DNA from: Albula goreensis
Taxonomy: Eukaryota > Chordata > Actinopteri > Albuliformes > Albulidae
Direction of reading: 5' to 3'
DNA: 64,000 nt
Assembly: GCA_022829145.1 (NCBI GenBank)
Contig: CM040753.1
Location: 13,530,884 to 13,594,883 of the forward strand
Made by a program: the position numbers and the translations under genes. The notes beneath the pieces are model-generated. The model saw only the letters and a list, made by a program, of their open reading frames with translations. It was not told where the DNA came from and made no database searches. How positions within the stretch are numbered: the first letter of the stretch is position 1; each line of letters starts with the position of its first letter. Positions 63,774-64,000 of the stretch are shown here, piece after piece.

Positions 63774-63832
63774 CTGTGTTGCCTGTTATGGGTCTGACAG
63801 GCCTTGTGTTGCCTGTTATGGGCCTGACACTA
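63774..63832. repeat. Two-copy direct repeat, about 30 bp
   Basis: Two copies of TGTGTTGCCTGTTATGGG followed by YCTGACA, nearly identical, so a recent duplication. Confidence 0.9.
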
Positions 63833-64000
63833 ATGAAATCCCTGCAAATGTTACCTGCTGCTGCATGCTCTAATGAGCGGCAGTCCCTTCGCCTTCCAAA
63901 GCTACCTTGACATTTTGGTCCCATTTCCCCTGCTCTCTCCTTAGGGGGGTCTGAGAAAATAACCTGCCTTATATGACATTCACTATTGATATTTGAAAGC

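Larger units (their letters stand above)
62021..64000 (+). other. NLGN1: NLGN1 intron to window end
   Basis: No exon. G-quadruplex motifs lie at 62907-62931 and 63675-63711 and a direct repeat at 63774-63832. The A2 insert and next constant exon presumably lie beyond the window. Confidence 0.55.

Noticed and set aside
25718..64000. NLGN1 A2 insert exon or the next constant exon
   Set aside because: I looked for coding like GPLTKKQTDDLG and PVMVYIHGGSYMEG and found none; probably beyond the window. A manual scan can miss a 60-nt exon.
1..64000. tRNA, rRNA, CRISPR, prophage or viral sequence
   Set aside because: None seen; the only tRNA-like sequence is the decayed SINE head at 41525.

Overview
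The window looks like vertebrate nuclear DNA, most likely from a ray-finned fish. Two coding exons are recognisable, both of neuroligin-1 (NLGN1) on the + strand. Everything else is intron, 5' flank or repeat. The fish assignment is an inference. It rests on short introns around the exons, a tRNA-derived SINE with the tail common in fish, a decayed Tc1 transposase, hAT-like MITEs, another DNA-transposon fragment of fish type, and many CA/TG microsatellites. I cannot name the species.

Layout. Positions 1-24205 lie upstream of the first coding exon. They hold a near-consensus RE1 (REST/NRSF) site at 8774-8794, an RFX-like X-box at 6855-6868, and a 3-kb segment (about 12240-15310) that keeps three to four times more CpG than its flanks and is the best candidate for an unmethylated promoter or regulatory domain. 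They also hold a 16-copy minisatellite (21144-21783), a perfect 13-bp hairpin (18128-18157) and a strongly structured block just before the exon (23870-24075). The exon probably opens at an acceptor at 24205 (or 24171), giving about 400 nt of 5' UTR with four upstream AUGs. Its coding part (24609-25104) gives the signal peptide and the start of the cholinesterase-like domain. A 553-bp intron carrying four GCATG (Rbfox-type) motifs separates it from the 60-nt A1 alternative exon (25658-25717), whose 20 residues match the mammalian splice-site-A insert as I remember it. A CTCF-like motif lies about 70 nt after that exon.

Positions 25718-64000 appear to be one long intron. I found neither the A2 insert exon nor the following constant exon. 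The intron contains blocks that look like conserved non-coding elements, minisatellites, several G-quadruplex motifs on the sense strand, a SINE (41525-41725), a second SINE tail (52900-52965), an old dispersed repeat (43205-43790), hAT-like MITEs (51814-52196 and 61822-62020), a dead Tc1 transposase on the - strand (58520-59290), and a 73-bp tandem array (61057-61816) in which nearly every unit is a pyrimidine tract ending in CAG.

The features read together as the 5' part of a synaptic adhesion gene: a neuronal silencer site and a CpG-retaining domain for transcription, upstream ORFs for translation, and motif-rich flanks for neuron-specific choice of the A1 insert. No bacterial, viral, tRNA, rRNA or CRISPR feature was found. 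Apart from NLGN1 exons and transposase remnants, the open reading frames in the window look like chance.
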